Notes: generated by a model not told the origin, from the sequence alone. A stretch of 64,000 bases of DNA from Proteiniphilum acetatigenes DSM 18083 (GCF_000380985.1 NZ_KB905696.1:124001-188000), one strand, 5' to 3'. Positions 8,747 through 17,795 are shown, counted from the stretch's first letter. A program made the numbers and translations.

Positions 8747-9087
8747 GTGTTTATATGAGTCTTTTTTCTCCCTGGTCATGTAAGATTGTATCACGTAGGC
8801 GAAGACTATTAGACCCCACACGATAAACTATACTACAGTAAAAGTATTTTTGTGGTGTATATCTCTTTTTCTGTATGATCTCTTCTTCCTTTTCAGGAAT
8901 GGATTTCTCTCATCTGACCCTAATACACTGTAAACAAAACACTTAAAAAATATCGATTATTTAAGTTTATTTAGCCAATAATCTATTGCATAATTCAAAA
9001 AAATACCTTATTTTAAAGTATTATTATTAACTATTATAAAAAATATTTATATTCTGCTTTTAAATAAACGATCAAAGCGATAAAACA
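8747..9087. other. AT-rich gap without recognisable genes
   Basis: This stretch of about 340 bases upstream of two small broken frames is AT-rich, especially 8940-9070. I see no convincing gene, RNA or repeat in it. It begins the decayed part of the polysaccharide locus. Confidence 0.5.
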
Positions 9088-9270
9088 ATGAATATCAACT
9101 ATGTAGGATTACGGATATACACGATCATCCCGGCACTGTTAATCCTTTTCGCCTCATGCGACCAAAATGAACTATTCTCTTCTCCCAATAAACCACTCGA
9201 AGGCACGGTGTGGAAGACTACGGAGGTAGAACGGTTGGTTGAATTCCAAAATCAGAGGCCTATGAAATGA
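9088..9270 (+). pseudogene. Truncated lipoprotein fragment
   Basis: The 60-residue frame has a lipoprotein signal with a hydrophobic stretch and lipobox LFASC (Cys24), then a short mature part beginning DQNELFSS and PLEGTVWKTTEVE, and ends abruptly. Bacteroidota lipoproteins of this kind are normally much longer, so this looks like the 5' remnant of a larger gene. The next frame overlaps its end by four bases. Confidence 0.45.
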
Positions 9271-9500
9271 TCTTGAAACTTTTAAAAGAGCCTGATACTG
9301 ATAGAATCATATCAAAGAAACGCCAGTTAACACTTTTGACTGAAAAACATAAACTGCTAAAGCCTATAAACAAACTTCTCATAGCACGTGACAAACAAAA
9401 GGGGTTGAAAGCTGTAAAAATATTGGAAAGTTATCCTTGTTCGTTTTCCACGAAAGAAAAAGAGGAGATTATTGGTCATATAAAAATGACCGGACACTAA
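9267..9500 (+). CDS. Small hypothetical protein, possibly a gene remnant
   Basis: The 77-residue, Lys-rich, hydrophilic frame begins MILKLLKEPDTDRIISKK. Its ATG overlaps the stop of the preceding fragment, and the frame is open upstream to 9243 without a start. I recognise no family. It could be the 3' part of a decayed gene or a small real protein. Confidence 0.3.
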   Translation: MILKLLKEPDTDRIISKKRQLTLLTEKHKLLKPINKLLIARDKQKGLKAVKILESYPCSFSTKEKEEIIGHIKMTGH

Positions 9501-9656
9501 TCTGAAAATAAGGGATAGAGATATTTTCAAAATTGGCCGGGAGTCTTGTTCATTCGGCGTTCTGTCTCGGCTATGGTTAAAACACTTGGCAAAACACGAT
9601 ATAGAAGTTTTTCTTCCTTATCCTTATTTAAGTTTACATATTTTTTCAAATAGTAT

Positions 9657-9876
9657 AAAATCGTTACTTTTGTATCCTTACGCACGACAAAGTAACTCAT
9701 TGATTTGATGGTCGGCCGATTGCTAATTACACATTGATAATTGTAAAAATGAAGGTACTTCTCATCAGTACATACGATAACGATATACAGGGAGGAGCAA
9801 CCATAACCGCAAGCCGGTTATTACATGCAGCGCGCCATGCCAGATACGATATATTGATGGCGGTACGCGACAAACA
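9657..9876 (+). pseudogene. 5' fragment of a GT4 glycosyltransferase with its promoter box
   Basis: The ATG at 9749 begins MKVLLISTYD and stays homologous for about 43 codons to the start of the intact GT4 gene at 10499, with QGGATITASRLLHA against QGGAAIAATRLLHA and a two-codon difference. Upstream, 16 bases (9657-9672, including TACTTTTG) are identical to the intact gene's promoter (10459-10474). Homology stops around 9876, just before the ORF6N gene begins. This is a partial, diverged duplicate whose body is missing. Confidence 0.75.
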
Positions 9877-9899
9877 GGATATTAAAACACAAAAAGAAT

Positions 9900-10448
9900 A
9901 TGGAACTACAAGCAATCGAAAACAAAATCTTTACGATCCAGGGAAAACAAGTAATCCTTGACAGTGATGTAGCTGAATTGTACAATGTAGAGACAAAGCG
10001 TATCAACGAAGCAGTAAAGAATAATCCCGGTAAATTTCCCGAAGGATATATTATTACTTTGACGGATGATGAAATGAATTTTTTAAGGTCGAAAATTTCG
10101 ACCTTAAAAAATACCGGACGCGGTAAACATGCAAAATACAACGCAAAATGTTTTTCCGAGAAAGGTTTATATATGTTGGCAACCATCCTGAAATCACCAA
10201 AAGCAACGGAAACCACCATCGCAATTATTGAAACTTTTGCCAAAGTTAGAGAATTATCCCGTACGATCTCTCAATTATCGGAACAGTCCGATAAAGAGCG
10301 ACAAAAGTCTATGATAAAAAAAAGCGGAGAACTGATTTCTGACATATTAAGCGATGATTCTCAGACAGTAGGGACGGAAACCACAATTGAGTTTAACTTT
10401 TCAGTACTGAAGGTCAAACATACTGTTAAGAAGAAACCCAAAGAATAA
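9900..10448 (+). CDS. ORF6N-domain protein
   Basis: The 182-residue protein carries an N-terminal ORF6N domain (IENKIFTIQGKQVILDSDVA, then ELYNVETKRINEAVKNN). This is a DNA-binding module of phage and accessory genes also widespread in Bacteroidota chromosomes. The C-terminal half is a charged helical region with EQSDKERQ. It sits between a glycosyltransferase fragment and the intact gene, which share promoter and start sequence, so it probably arrived with or during a rearrangement. Its role (regulator, anti-phage or mobile cargo) is unknown. Confidence 0.85.
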   Translation: MELQAIENKIFTIQGKQVILDSDVAELYNVETKRINEAVKNNPGKFPEGYIITLTDDEMNFLRSKISTLKNTGRGKHAKYNAKCFSEKGLYMLATILKSPKATETTIAIIETFAKVRELSRTISQLSEQSDKERQKSMIKKSGELISDILSDDSQTVGTETTIEFNFSVLKVKHTVKKKPKE

Positions 10449-10466
10449 CTTATCATCCAAAATCGT

Positions 10467-10474
10467 TACTTTTG
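10467..10474 (+). promoter_or_regulatory. -7 box of the intact GT4 gene
   Basis: TACTTTTG matches TAnnTTTG and ends 24 bases before the ATG at 10499. The upstream TTG-start frame at 10472 would begin inside this box and is therefore unlikely. The 16-base block around it is repeated at 9657-9672. Confidence 0.65.
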
Positions 10475-10498
10475 CATTCTTGCATCGAATATTCAGAA

Positions 10499-11737
10499 AT
10501 GAAGGTACTTATTATCAGCACATACGACATACAGGGAGGAGCAGCCATAGCCGCGACCCGGTTATTGCATGCAATGCGCCTTGCCGGATGCGATGTTTCA
10601 ATGGTGGTGCGTACCAAACTGGGAAGTGATACGGCGGTATTTACCGCGGGAAGCAAAGAGGTGAATACGCTACGGTTCTATCGGGAGCGTGGTGTTATTT
10701 ATCTTTACAATCGCCTGTCAAGAAAGAACCTGTTCGATGTCTCAATCGCCAATACGGGTGTATCCATTACGGAACTCCCGGTATTCAAAGAGGCTGACGT
10801 TATCCATCTACATTGGATAAACCAGGGGATGCTCTCCATCAAAGAGATCGGAAAAATCCTCTCCTCCGGGAAAAAAGTAGTATGGACAATGCACGATATG
10901 TGGCCGTTTACCGGCATCTGCCACCATGCCGGTGCCTGTGACGCCTATACCTTCGGGTGCGGACATTGTCCCTATCTGAAAAGACCCTCCCGAAAAGACC
11001 TCTCACATATTATTTTCAAACGGAAGCATTCTACCTACTTAACCGGCAATATCACTTTTACAGCATGTAGCCACTGGTTACGGGAGTTGGCCGAGCAGAG
11101 CCCTCTTACACAGGGACACAGGGTTACTTCCATCCCCAATCCTATCGATACTGAAACCTACCGCCCGATGGATAAAAGCGAAATACGTAAAAAACTGAAT
11201 TTGCCACTTGATAAAAAAATTATTCTGTTCGCAGCAGTGAAAGCAGCCGACAAGCGCAAAGGGATGGACTATTTGGTGGAGGCAGCCAGGCTGATGGCAC
11301 ACCATTCGGAAAACCTGCTTTTTCTTATCGCCGGGAGCCAGGGAGAGGAGATAGAGAAGAGGCTTTCCCTGCCAACAAGGAGTATGGGATATATTTCTCC
11401 CCAACAGATGCCGGAGCTCTATAATGCATCCGACCTGTTCATCACTCCCTCTCTCTATGAGAACTTGCCCAACACCATTATGGAGGCGATGGCCTGCGGC
11501 ACGCCTTGTGTAGGTTTTCGTACCGGGGGAATTCCGGAAATGATCGATCACCGGAAGAACGGATACGTAGCCGAATACAAAAATGCACAAGATCTGGCAG
11601 ATGGACTGATCTGGACATTATTTGAAGCCGATTCCGAAACGCTTTTTGTCAACGCCCGCAACAAAGTGCTGGAAGAATACACCCAGGTGAAAGTCGCACA
11701 ACAATACAAGGAAATTTACGAGTACGAAACAAGCTGA
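10499..11737 (+). CDS. GT4 family glycosyltransferase
   Basis: The protein is about 412 residues from the ATG at 10499, chosen because a promoter box covers the longer start. It has the two Rossmann domains of GT-B enzymes. The N-terminus is MKVLIISTYDIQGGAAIAA. Near residue 130 are VVWTMHDMWPFTGICHHAG and a Cys cluster CGHCPYLKRP. The C-terminal donor site reads TPSLYENLPNTIMEAMACG, then FRTGGIPEMI, including the EX7E-type pattern. It should add a sugar to a lipid-linked glycan at the cytoplasmic face. The next genes (methyltransferase, GT2) probably act on the same glycan. Confidence 0.9.
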   Translation: MKVLIISTYDIQGGAAIAATRLLHAMRLAGCDVSMVVRTKLGSDTAVFTAGSKEVNTLRFYRERGVIYLYNRLSRKNLFDVSIANTGVSITELPVFKEADVIHLHWINQGMLSIKEIGKILSSGKKVVWTMHDMWPFTGICHHAGACDAYTFGCGHCPYLKRPSRKDLSHIIFKRKHSTYLTGNITFTACSHWLRELAEQSPLTQGHRVTSIPNPIDTETYRPMDKSEIRKKLNLPLDKKIILFAAVKAADKRKGMDYLVEAARLMAHHSENLLFLIAGSQGEEIEKRLSLPTRSMGYISPQQMPELYNASDLFITPSLYENLPNTIMEAMACGTPCVGFRTGGIPEMIDHRKNGYVAEYKNAQDLADGLIWTLFEADSETLFVNARNKVLEEYTQVKVAQQYKEIYEYETS

Positions 11738-11768
11738 TGAACCGTTTATACACAAGTATACAATTATG

Positions 11769-11803
11769 TCCTGTGTCTTGACTCCTGGTTCTTGTATCTA
11801 AAC
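11769..11803 (+). repeat. Oriented 5' element, copy 2 (upstream of methyltransferase)
   Basis: It reads TCCTGTGTCTTGACTCCTGG followed by TTCTTGTATCTAAA and ends about 10 bases before the ATG at 11814. It is a diverged copy of the elements at 6998-7031 and 60999-61033, in the same orientation relative to the downstream gene. Confidence 0.8.
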
Positions 11804-11813
11804 TTTTAATTGT

Positions 11814-12536
11814 ATGAAGGAGAATAACAATATAACCGATAAAGAATACTGGGATAACTACTGGAGTAACTACCAGTACGACAGTATACCTAAGAAAGTA
11901 GTATTCGAAAAGTTTATACCGATGTTGGTGAAAGGTGAGAACTTTATCGAGATCGGTGGCTTTCCCGGAATCTTTGCCGCCTGTTTCTATCAACGTGGCA
12001 TACATGATGTAACGATCGTTGATTTTTATATCAACAAGGATATTATTCGGAATTTAGAGAAGATCAACGGATTACCTGAAGGGGTTATCCAGTGTATAGA
12101 AAGTGATTTTTTCACATTTTCTTCCGACAAAAAATATGATGTGGTTTTCTCCTCCGGTTTTATCGAGCATTTCGAAGACACAAGGGATGTGATTAGTCGC
12201 CATGTCAAACTACTCTCGGAGAATGGGCAGTTGCTGATACTTATCCCCAATTTCCTGGGGTTAAATGGAAAACTCCAGAAACGATTCGATAGAGAGAATC
12301 TGGAGGCTCATAATCTCCAATCGATGGAAATATCCGGTCTGAAAGAGATCATGCAATCATTCAACCTTCATGATGTTTCGGTAGAATATATCGGAAAGCC
12401 GATGCTCTGGCTCGAACCAAAACCTGAACACCGAAACAGGAGAAAGTGGGTAAAGATACTGAGTTATGCCGCCAAATTATTTCCTGTGAAGGGTAAGTTA
12501 TTATCACCTTACATTGCCATATACGCCCGAAAATGA
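11814..12536 (+). CDS. SAM-dependent methyltransferase, class I
   Basis: The 240-residue protein has the class I Rossmann methyltransferase core. Motif I is seen as FIEIGGFPGIFA near residue 44, an acidic motif II as VTIVDFYIN near 68, and a post-motif VVFSSGFIEHF near 110. The N-terminal DKEYWDNYWSNY pattern is common in methyltransferases of polysaccharide loci. Its stop overlaps the GT2 start by four bases (ATGA), so the two genes are translationally coupled. The substrate is probably a sugar or glycan intermediate. Confidence 0.85.
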   Translation: MKENNNITDKEYWDNYWSNYQYDSIPKKVVFEKFIPMLVKGENFIEIGGFPGIFAACFYQRGIHDVTIVDFYINKDIIRNLEKINGLPEGVIQCIESDFFTFSSDKKYDVVFSSGFIEHFEDTRDVISRHVKLLSENGQLLILIPNFLGLNGKLQKRFDRENLEAHNLQSMEISGLKEIMQSFNLHDVSVEYIGKPMLWLEPKPEHRNRRKWVKILSYAAKLFPVKGKLLSPYIAIYARK

Positions 12537-13279
12537 TAAAACTAACTGTTATTACCGTTACCTGGAATGCTGAGAAAACGCTGGAACGAACGTTGGAAAG
12601 CGTACAGGAACAGACATATCCTCATCTGGAGCATTTGATTGTGGACGGAGTATCGGGTGACGGAACAGTGGAACTGATTCGCAAATATGCAGAGGAGAAG
12701 GTGAGCGCACAAGGGAAGTTAAGATGGGTCAGCGAACCCGACCAGGGTCTGTACGACGCCATGAACAAAGCCATCGGGATGGCTTCCGGCGATTGGCTCT
12801 GTTTTCTGAATGCGGGAGACACTTTTCATGCACCGGATACAGTAGAAAGAATGATGCATTCATTCGATACAAACAAACCACCGGATATCCTCTACGGAGA
12901 AACTGCCATTGTAGACGATAAAGGCAATTTTCTCTATATGCGTCGGCTGAAAGCACCCGACAGGCTCACATGGAAAAGTTTTAAGCAGGGGATGCTGGTC
13001 TGCCATCAGGCTTTTATTGTAAAGCGTGAGCTGTCGGAACCCTACGACCTCTCCTACCGCTTCTCTTCCGATTTTGACTGGTGTATCCGCATGATGAAAA
13101 AAGCCACCTCTATCCACAACACCCGTCTCACACTGATCAACTACCTGAACGAAGGGATGACCACGACCAACCGACAAGCTTCTTTGAAAGAGCGTTATCG
13201 CATCATGGCAAAGTATTACGGACATATCTCTACCTTTTTCCATCATATATGGTTTGTTGTCAGGGCAATTCTGAAATAA
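12533..13279 (+). CDS. GT2 family glycosyltransferase
   Basis: The 248-residue protein has the GT-A fold of family 2: N-terminal LTVITVTWNAEKTLERTLES, the acidic GVSGDGT and SEPDQGLYDAMNKAI segments near residues 42 and 64, and GDWLCFLNAGD near 84 (DXD-like region). This arrangement matches WcaA-like enzymes that add one sugar from a nucleotide donor. It has no membrane anchor. It ends 22 bases from the convergent kinase gene and closes the polysaccharide locus. Confidence 0.9.
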   Translation: MIKLTVITVTWNAEKTLERTLESVQEQTYPHLEHLIVDGVSGDGTVELIRKYAEEKVSAQGKLRWVSEPDQGLYDAMNKAIGMASGDWLCFLNAGDTFHAPDTVERMMHSFDTNKPPDILYGETAIVDDKGNFLYMRRLKAPDRLTWKSFKQGMLVCHQAFIVKRELSEPYDLSYRFSSDFDWCIRMMKKATSIHNTRLTLINYLNEGMTTTNRQASLKERYRIMAKYYGHISTFFHHIWFVVRAILK

Positions 13280-13301
13280 AAATCATTTTTTATGCAGATT
13301 G

Positions 13302-14633
13302 TTACTTATTGATCGGATATCCTTCTCCCATCACGGCACTAAGACAGGCACCGAACGCAGCTTCTTCCTGATAAGGAGAAAAGGTTACATTACTGCCGAA
13401 TTGTTCCTCAAAAGCTCTGCACAACAGGGGATTTTTCTTTAAAGCATTTCCTGAGCCTATTATTGTATCTTTGTTGCCTTTTATTTCCTCAGGTAAGTTA
13501 TAATAAAAGTCATATAATTCCCGGCTAATCCCTTTCAGGAAGCCTATAATTAAATTCTCCGGGGTGAAATTAGTGAGTGATATACTTTCTATCTCTCCTC
13601 TTTTCCATGGAGCAAAACGAGTACCATCAAACAATGTTGAGACAATGGGCATATCTTCTTCATTTCTCTTATACGGTACTGTGGTCATTATCCTATAGAC
13701 ATCTGACTCCGACAGAATTTCTCCCGTGAATAATTGAAGTACCTGCATAAAGAAATTCTTTAACATAGCAAAGGCCTGCCCTCCACACAAAGCAGCACCT
13801 ACTAAAATATATCCTCCTCCAGGAAAGGGACGTGTATCTAAAGTCGGTATCCTGATATACTTGTCACAATAAACAGATATTTGACTACTGGTTCCGACAG
13901 TTATATGAATAGATTTATGGATATCTTTTACCGATCCAAGAAAAGCGGCCTGATTATCTCCTATTGCAGAATATACAGGGATTATTCCTCTAAAACTTCC
14001 ACAATAACTGGCAGATTCTCTCAACTGCGGTAACAAGGAGCAATCGACACCTATCTTTTCAAAAGCCACTTTGTCGAATACAAGATTTTCCAAATCGAAG
14101 AAACCGAGACTGGCGCCGATGGAATAATCTGTCAAAGGGTTTTTCCTTCCTGACAATTTCATTACGGTATAATCCATTATAGTACATATCTGTTGGGTAT
14201 TTTCGGGAATCAGATTGTTCTTCATATTATAAAAATGGGTAACCAGCCCGAAGCCGGTAGCTACCGGATATCCGGTTATCCCGGACAAATAAGCCGAATA
14301 TGTTTTATCACCCTTATATAATTGGTTAGCACGTCTGTCTTGCCAGGTAAAGAGAGGGCTGACGGCGTTACCCTCGTTATCAATATAGAGTATCCCGTGC
14401 ATTTGCCCGGTAACGCCTATCCCTTGTATATTTGTATAACGGTTAATGAAACCATCCACTATTTCCAGTACCAGTTGTAAAATTCGATCAGGGTCCTGAA
14501 TTTTTTCCCAATCATCTTTTGACAAGATTGTGGCATCGTTTTCCAGTGTGACCGATTCTATTTCTTTTTTTTCGTAATCATATATAACACCACTTATAGA
14601 GCTGGTTCCTATATCTATTCCAATAAAGTACAT
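13302..14633 (-). CDS. FGGY carbohydrate kinase, sedoheptulokinase-like
   Basis: This 443-residue FGGY kinase phosphorylates a keto-sugar with ATP. It shows the N-terminal phosphate loop GIDIGTSSISG, GVTGQMHG (residues 73-80), TWQDRR (96-101), ATGFG (125-129), the catalytic Asp in AIGDNQAAF (Asp226) and TVGTSSQ (245-251). The TGQMHG/TWQD/ATGFG/GDxQA set resembles vertebrate SHPK sedoheptulokinase more than xylulokinase or glycerol kinase, as far as I can recall those sequences. It is the last gene of the PUL operon, after an FHS permease, so it probably phosphorylates the released monosaccharide. Whether that is fructose, sedoheptulose or another ketose is open. Confidence 0.8.
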   Translation of the reverse strand: MYFIGIDIGTSSISGVIYDYEKKEIESVTLENDATILSKDDWEKIQDPDRILQLVLEIVDGFINRYTNIQGIGVTGQMHGILYIDNEGNAVSPLFTWQDRRANQLYKGDKTYSAYLSGITGYPVATGFGLVTHFYNMKNNLIPENTQQICTIMDYTVMKLSGRKNPLTDYSIGASLGFFDLENLVFDKVAFEKIGVDCSLLPQLRESASYCGSFRGIIPVYSAIGDNQAAFLGSVKDIHKSIHITVGTSSQISVYCDKYIRIPTLDTRPFPGGGYILVGAALCGGQAFAMLKNFFMQVLQLFTGEILSESDVYRIMTTVPYKRNEEDMPIVSTLFDGTRFAPWKRGEIESISLTNFTPENLIIGFLKGISRELYDFYYNLPEEIKGNKDTIIGSGNALKKNPLLCRAFEEQFGSNVTFSPYQEEAAFGACLSAVMGEGYPINK

Positions 14634-14664
14634 ATTGTCTTTCTTTAATTACTACTCTCAATTT

Positions 14665-15828
14665 TCACCCTTTCTGATAGATCGACTTAAATTTGAACGT
14701 CAGAAAAACCAGATAAGCTACGCAAACCGTCAATACAATAACAGCCCCTGTTTGCCCTCCCAAACTATCGGAAGCCACACCCATCAGCAGTGGAAATACA
14801 GCACCTCCGGCTATTCCCATGATCATCAGTCCTGATATCTCATTGCTCCGGGCTGGCATATACATCATAGCACGCGAGAAAATAATCGGGAATATATTAG
14901 AGTTACCTAATCCTATCAAAGCAACACATATATAGATCGTTATCTGATTATAGCTAAAATAAAGCCCCAGGATTCCGAACAGAATCATACAAACGCTTAC
15001 TGTAAAGAAATTTCGTGGAGGAAATTTAGCCAATATAAAAGTACCTGCAAAACAACCGAACGTTCTGAACAAAAAATAAAGACTGGTAGCATATCCGGCA
15101 TCTGCCAATACCATGCCGACTCTTTCTATCAGGAGCTTAGGGGCAGTAATATTCACCCCTACATCTATGCCTACATGGACTAATATACCTAAGAAGAGAA
15201 TGAAAATAACCTTATTTTTCAACAATCCAACACACTCCTTAAAAGAAGATGGTTTTCCCTCTATCACATGCTCTTTGATCTCTGTAAAATACAGATAAAC
15301 CATAGCAATCAGAGTGGCAACAGCAAAAAGAGGAAATAAAAGTTTCCAATTCCCGTAATAGATCAATGCCTGGGCAGCAATAACAGGTGCAATAAATGAA
15401 GCAATTGCTTTCACAAACTGTCCCATTGTAAGATAACTGGGCAGTTTATTTCCCTGAACGATATTTGTCAATAAGGGATTAAGGGACACCTGCATCAAAG
15501 TATTCCCCAATCCCAATAAAGAAAAGCAGAGTAACATCGAAAAACCGGTATAGATCAAAAATGGGATACACAGCCCTATAAAGGTTACAACTAAACTTAG
15601 CAATACAGTTTTTTTACGTCCTATTTTATTCATCAGTATTCCTGTCGGAACAGAAAACACAAGGAACCATAAGAATACCATGACCGAGAAAGCATTGGCC
15701 GCGGTATCGGAAAGAGCAAAATCACTTTTCACATAATTCGTTGCTATTCCGATCAGGTCAATAAATCCCATTGTAAAAAAGACAAACATTACTGGAATTA
15801 TTTTTTCGATTATACTCTCTTTTTTCAT
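14665..15828 (-). CDS. FHS-type MFS sugar permease
   Basis: The 387-residue protein has about 12 membrane segments and belongs to the major facilitator superfamily. The fucose/glucose/galactose (FHS) signature is recognisable in LLGLGNTLMQVSLNPLL near residue 110, and PTGILMNKIGRKKTV near 61 is the MFS loop 2-3 motif. It should carry the monosaccharide from periplasm to cytoplasm by proton symport. It lies between susD and the FGGY kinase. Its ATG is embedded in TCGTATG, which is complementary to a segment 5' of it in the leader (see 15822-15923). Confidence 0.85.
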   Translation of the reverse strand: MKKESIIEKIIPVMFVFFTMGFIDLIGIATNYVKSDFALSDTAANAFSVMVFLWFLVFSVPTGILMNKIGRKKTVLLSLVVTFIGLCIPFLIYTGFSMLLCFSLLGLGNTLMQVSLNPLLTNIVQGNKLPSYLTMGQFVKAIASFIAPVIAAQALIYYGNWKLLFPLFAVATLIAMVYLYFTEIKEHVIEGKPSSFKECVGLLKNKVIFILFLGILVHVGIDVGVNITAPKLLIERVGMVLADAGYATSLYFLFRTFGCFAGTFILAKFPPRNFFTVSVCMILFGILGLYFSYNQITIYICVALIGLGNSNIFPIIFSRAMMYMPARSNEISGLMIMGIAGGAVFPLLMGVASDSLGGQTGAVIVLTVCVAYLVFLTFKFKSIYQKG

Positions 15829-15923
15829 ACGATAATATTTAATTTTTTACACTATGGTCGTATGGAACTCGCATATTATCATATTCTTGTGTGAGAACAG
15901 TTATCATGCTCATTTCATACGAC
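15822..15923 (-). promoter_or_regulatory. PUL leader element A: alternative pairing around the MFS start codon
   Basis: Plus-strand CATACGAT (15826-15833, covering the MFS start codon), GTCGTATG (15857-15864) and CATACGAC (15916-15923) are alternately complementary. In the minus-strand transcript the middle segment CAUACGAC can pair either with the upstream GUCGUAUG (8 bp) or with UCGUAUG at the start codon (7 bp). A related element B precedes susD, where all three segments carry a matching base change. 37 bases (15886-15922) match 17929-17965 at 33 positions. Function is inferred only; protein operators are an alternative reading. Confidence 0.5.
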
Positions 15924-16028
15924 TATTTTATTTGTTTTCGTTATCCGTCCATCAATTAGTCTCCGTTTCAGCGATATTTTCTGCCAATCGGCAGCAGTCA
16001 TCCGGCTTAAATGAGTACAGAGAAAGTT

Positions 16029-16066
16029 TCTCAGCGGTTGGATTAAACTATTCCAAACCGCTGAGA
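16029..16066 (-). terminator. Stem-loop just after susD
   Basis: TCTCAGCGGTT (16029-16039) and AACCGCTGAGA (16056-16066) form an 11-bp stem, extended by a further GGA/TCC helix after one bulged base. It lies about 10 bases after the susD stop. There is no U-tract on the minus strand, so partial termination or 3' end protection separating susCD from the permease and kinase is more likely than full termination. Confidence 0.6.
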
Positions 16067-16076
16067 GCACTTTGTT

Positions 16077-17795
16077 TTACCATCCTGCATTTTGTTTATA
16101 CAATCCCTTCACATAGCTGATCTGCTGCTGAGGGATGGGAAAATACTCATCCCGATTCTTCGTAAATTTGGCATCCTTCAGGTAGGAACGCCTTTCTTTT
16201 TCCACCTCAAAATATTCATTCATAAATTCTGCGGCAATACCCCAACGCACAAGGTCAAAAAACCATTTCCCTTCGGTAGAAAACTCCAGATGACGCTCCC
16301 AGCGAAGTGCCTGCATGGCAAAATCCTTTGTCCATGGCGGACAATTGACTCCGGGTTTATATGGCTGAACGTCAAATTTACCCGTAGGTGTCCCATCTTC
16401 AAATACCAATCGTCCCGTACTGTTAGCGGCACGCTCACGAACCTTATTAATCAAAGACAATGCTTCGTCCATATTTTGCTCCAATTGGATCAATACTTCT
16501 GCACGCCACAGCATCACTTCATCCAAACGCAATACATCCCAGTTTAAACCAGCACCCATAAAGGGATTAGTCTTTTTAAAACAATCGCTGGTAGGTAAAA
16601 CCAATAATTTCTGACTCATCGAATATCCGTAAACTTCCGGTGTACGCACCCAGTTTTCTTCCATAATATAAGATGGTTCATATTTCCAGGGCATACCCGG
16701 TACACAGGCAGTATGCATCAGACGCGGATCCATCGGCATTTCAGCGAAAGCCGCCTTATTATCTAATGTTCTTCCCTTATTATAATTCTCAAAATCAGGA
16801 ACCCCATTCACCGTTTTGTGCCGGTTCATCATATTGACAGAAGGCTGTAAAAATCCGCAACATCCATAATCGGAATTTACCGGTGAAACCAACCACGAAT
16901 TTAAACGTCCCTGTGGCGTGTCTGTTGTGTACTGAATAGCCCAGATAGATTCCGCTCCGTTCTGGTATTCACAAAGAAAATTCTCTGCAAAATCGGGGGC
17001 CAGGGAACTTCCGGAATTGTCAATAATATCCTTGCATAAAGAAGCGACTTCAGTCAGCTTATCCCGATTGACATTGATTACATTATGCTTATCATCCTGT
17101 TCATAGGCTGCAAAAATCAACGTCTTGGCCAGATAAGCTTTCGCAGCAAACTTTGTCGGCCGACCCACCTCATCCTGTCTTTCAGGTAGTATTTGCGCTG
17201 CATACCGGAAATCGTCAATAAGTTTTCCCCATAATTCATCATTTGTCAGTTCATCATTACTTACCTTATCATACATCTCTTCCGGGGTATCTTCATCGAT
17301 ATAAGGGAAGAATTTGAAACACAGTTTCATATACATATAGATGTGTCCACGCAGAAAGCGAAGTTCTGCAATACGCTGCTCCCGAAGGGGGTACTCCTCT
17401 GGTGTAAGATTCTTAACCTTCCGCAAAGCATCGTGAATACGTCCTACGGCAACATAATGTACCCACCATAGGTTATCCAGATCACCTACATTCGTAGGCT
17501 GCAGATAAGTAAAGGTCTCCCATCGGTTCCTCTCTTCATTATCGTTCGTACCGGAACCTCCTTTATAAGCTTCTCCCCCTCTTACTGAACCTTCTTCATA
17601 AGGCATGCCAATCTGCTTGTTAAAGTGATTCTGTCCGCAAAACGAATAAGCAGCATTTATCATTTGTTCTACCCTCTCCGGGGTATTCAGGTCTTTATCG
17701 GCGACCACTCCCTGTGGTTTTGTTTCAAGCATGGATTCACATGCGGAAAACAACGAAAGGAATAAACCCAAACTGATTATTTTGACCGTTTTCAT
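16077..17795 (-). CDS. SusD/RagB family outer-membrane glycan-binding lipoprotein
   Basis: I start this 572-residue protein at the ATG at 17795, which gives a lipoprotein signal MKTVKIISLGLFLSLFSAC with Cys19. The longer frame to 17855 uses GTG and places the signal internally. The mature protein has the SusD pattern of TPR helices (LREQRIAELRFLRGHIYMYM) and the C-terminal RERAANSTGR, ALRWERHLEFSTEGKWFFDL and YFPIPQQQI segments typical of RagB/SusD. It sits on the cell surface and caps the SusC transporter to bind the oligosaccharide. It is directly downstream of susC in the leftward PUL operon. Confidence 0.95.
   Translation of the reverse strand: MKTVKIISLGLFLSLFSACESMLETKPQGVVADKDLNTPERVEQMINAAYSFCGQNHFNKQIGMPYEEGSVRGGEAYKGGSGTNDNEERNRWETFTYLQPTNVGDLDNLWWVHYVAVGRIHDALRKVKNLTPEEYPLREQRIAELRFLRGHIYMYMKLCFKFFPYIDEDTPEEMYDKVSNDELTNDELWGKLIDDFRYAAQILPERQDEVGRPTKFAAKAYLAKTLIFAAYEQDDKHNVINVNRDKLTEVASLCKDIIDNSGSSLAPDFAENFLCEYQNGAESIWAIQYTTDTPQGRLNSWLVSPVNSDYGCCGFLQPSVNMMNRHKTVNGVPDFENYNKGRTLDNKAAFAEMPMDPRLMHTACVPGMPWKYEPSYIMEENWVRTPEVYGYSMSQKLLVLPTSDCFKKTNPFMGAGLNWDVLRLDEVMLWRAEVLIQLEQNMDEALSLINKVRERAANSTGRLVFEDGTPTGKFDVQPYKPGVNCPPWTKDFAMQALRWERHLEFSTEGKWFFDLVRWGIAAEFMNEYFEVEKERRSYLKDAKFTKNRDEYFPIPQQQISYVKGLYKQNAGW

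Noticed and set aside
10472-10498. TTG start for the GT4 glycosyltransferase
   Set aside because: It starts inside the -7 box TACTTTTG; the ATG at 10499 aligns with the duplicated fragment's start.
11078-11590. 170-codon frame antisense to the GT4 gene
   Set aside because: Entirely within a convincing glycosyltransferase, with no similarity I can recognise.
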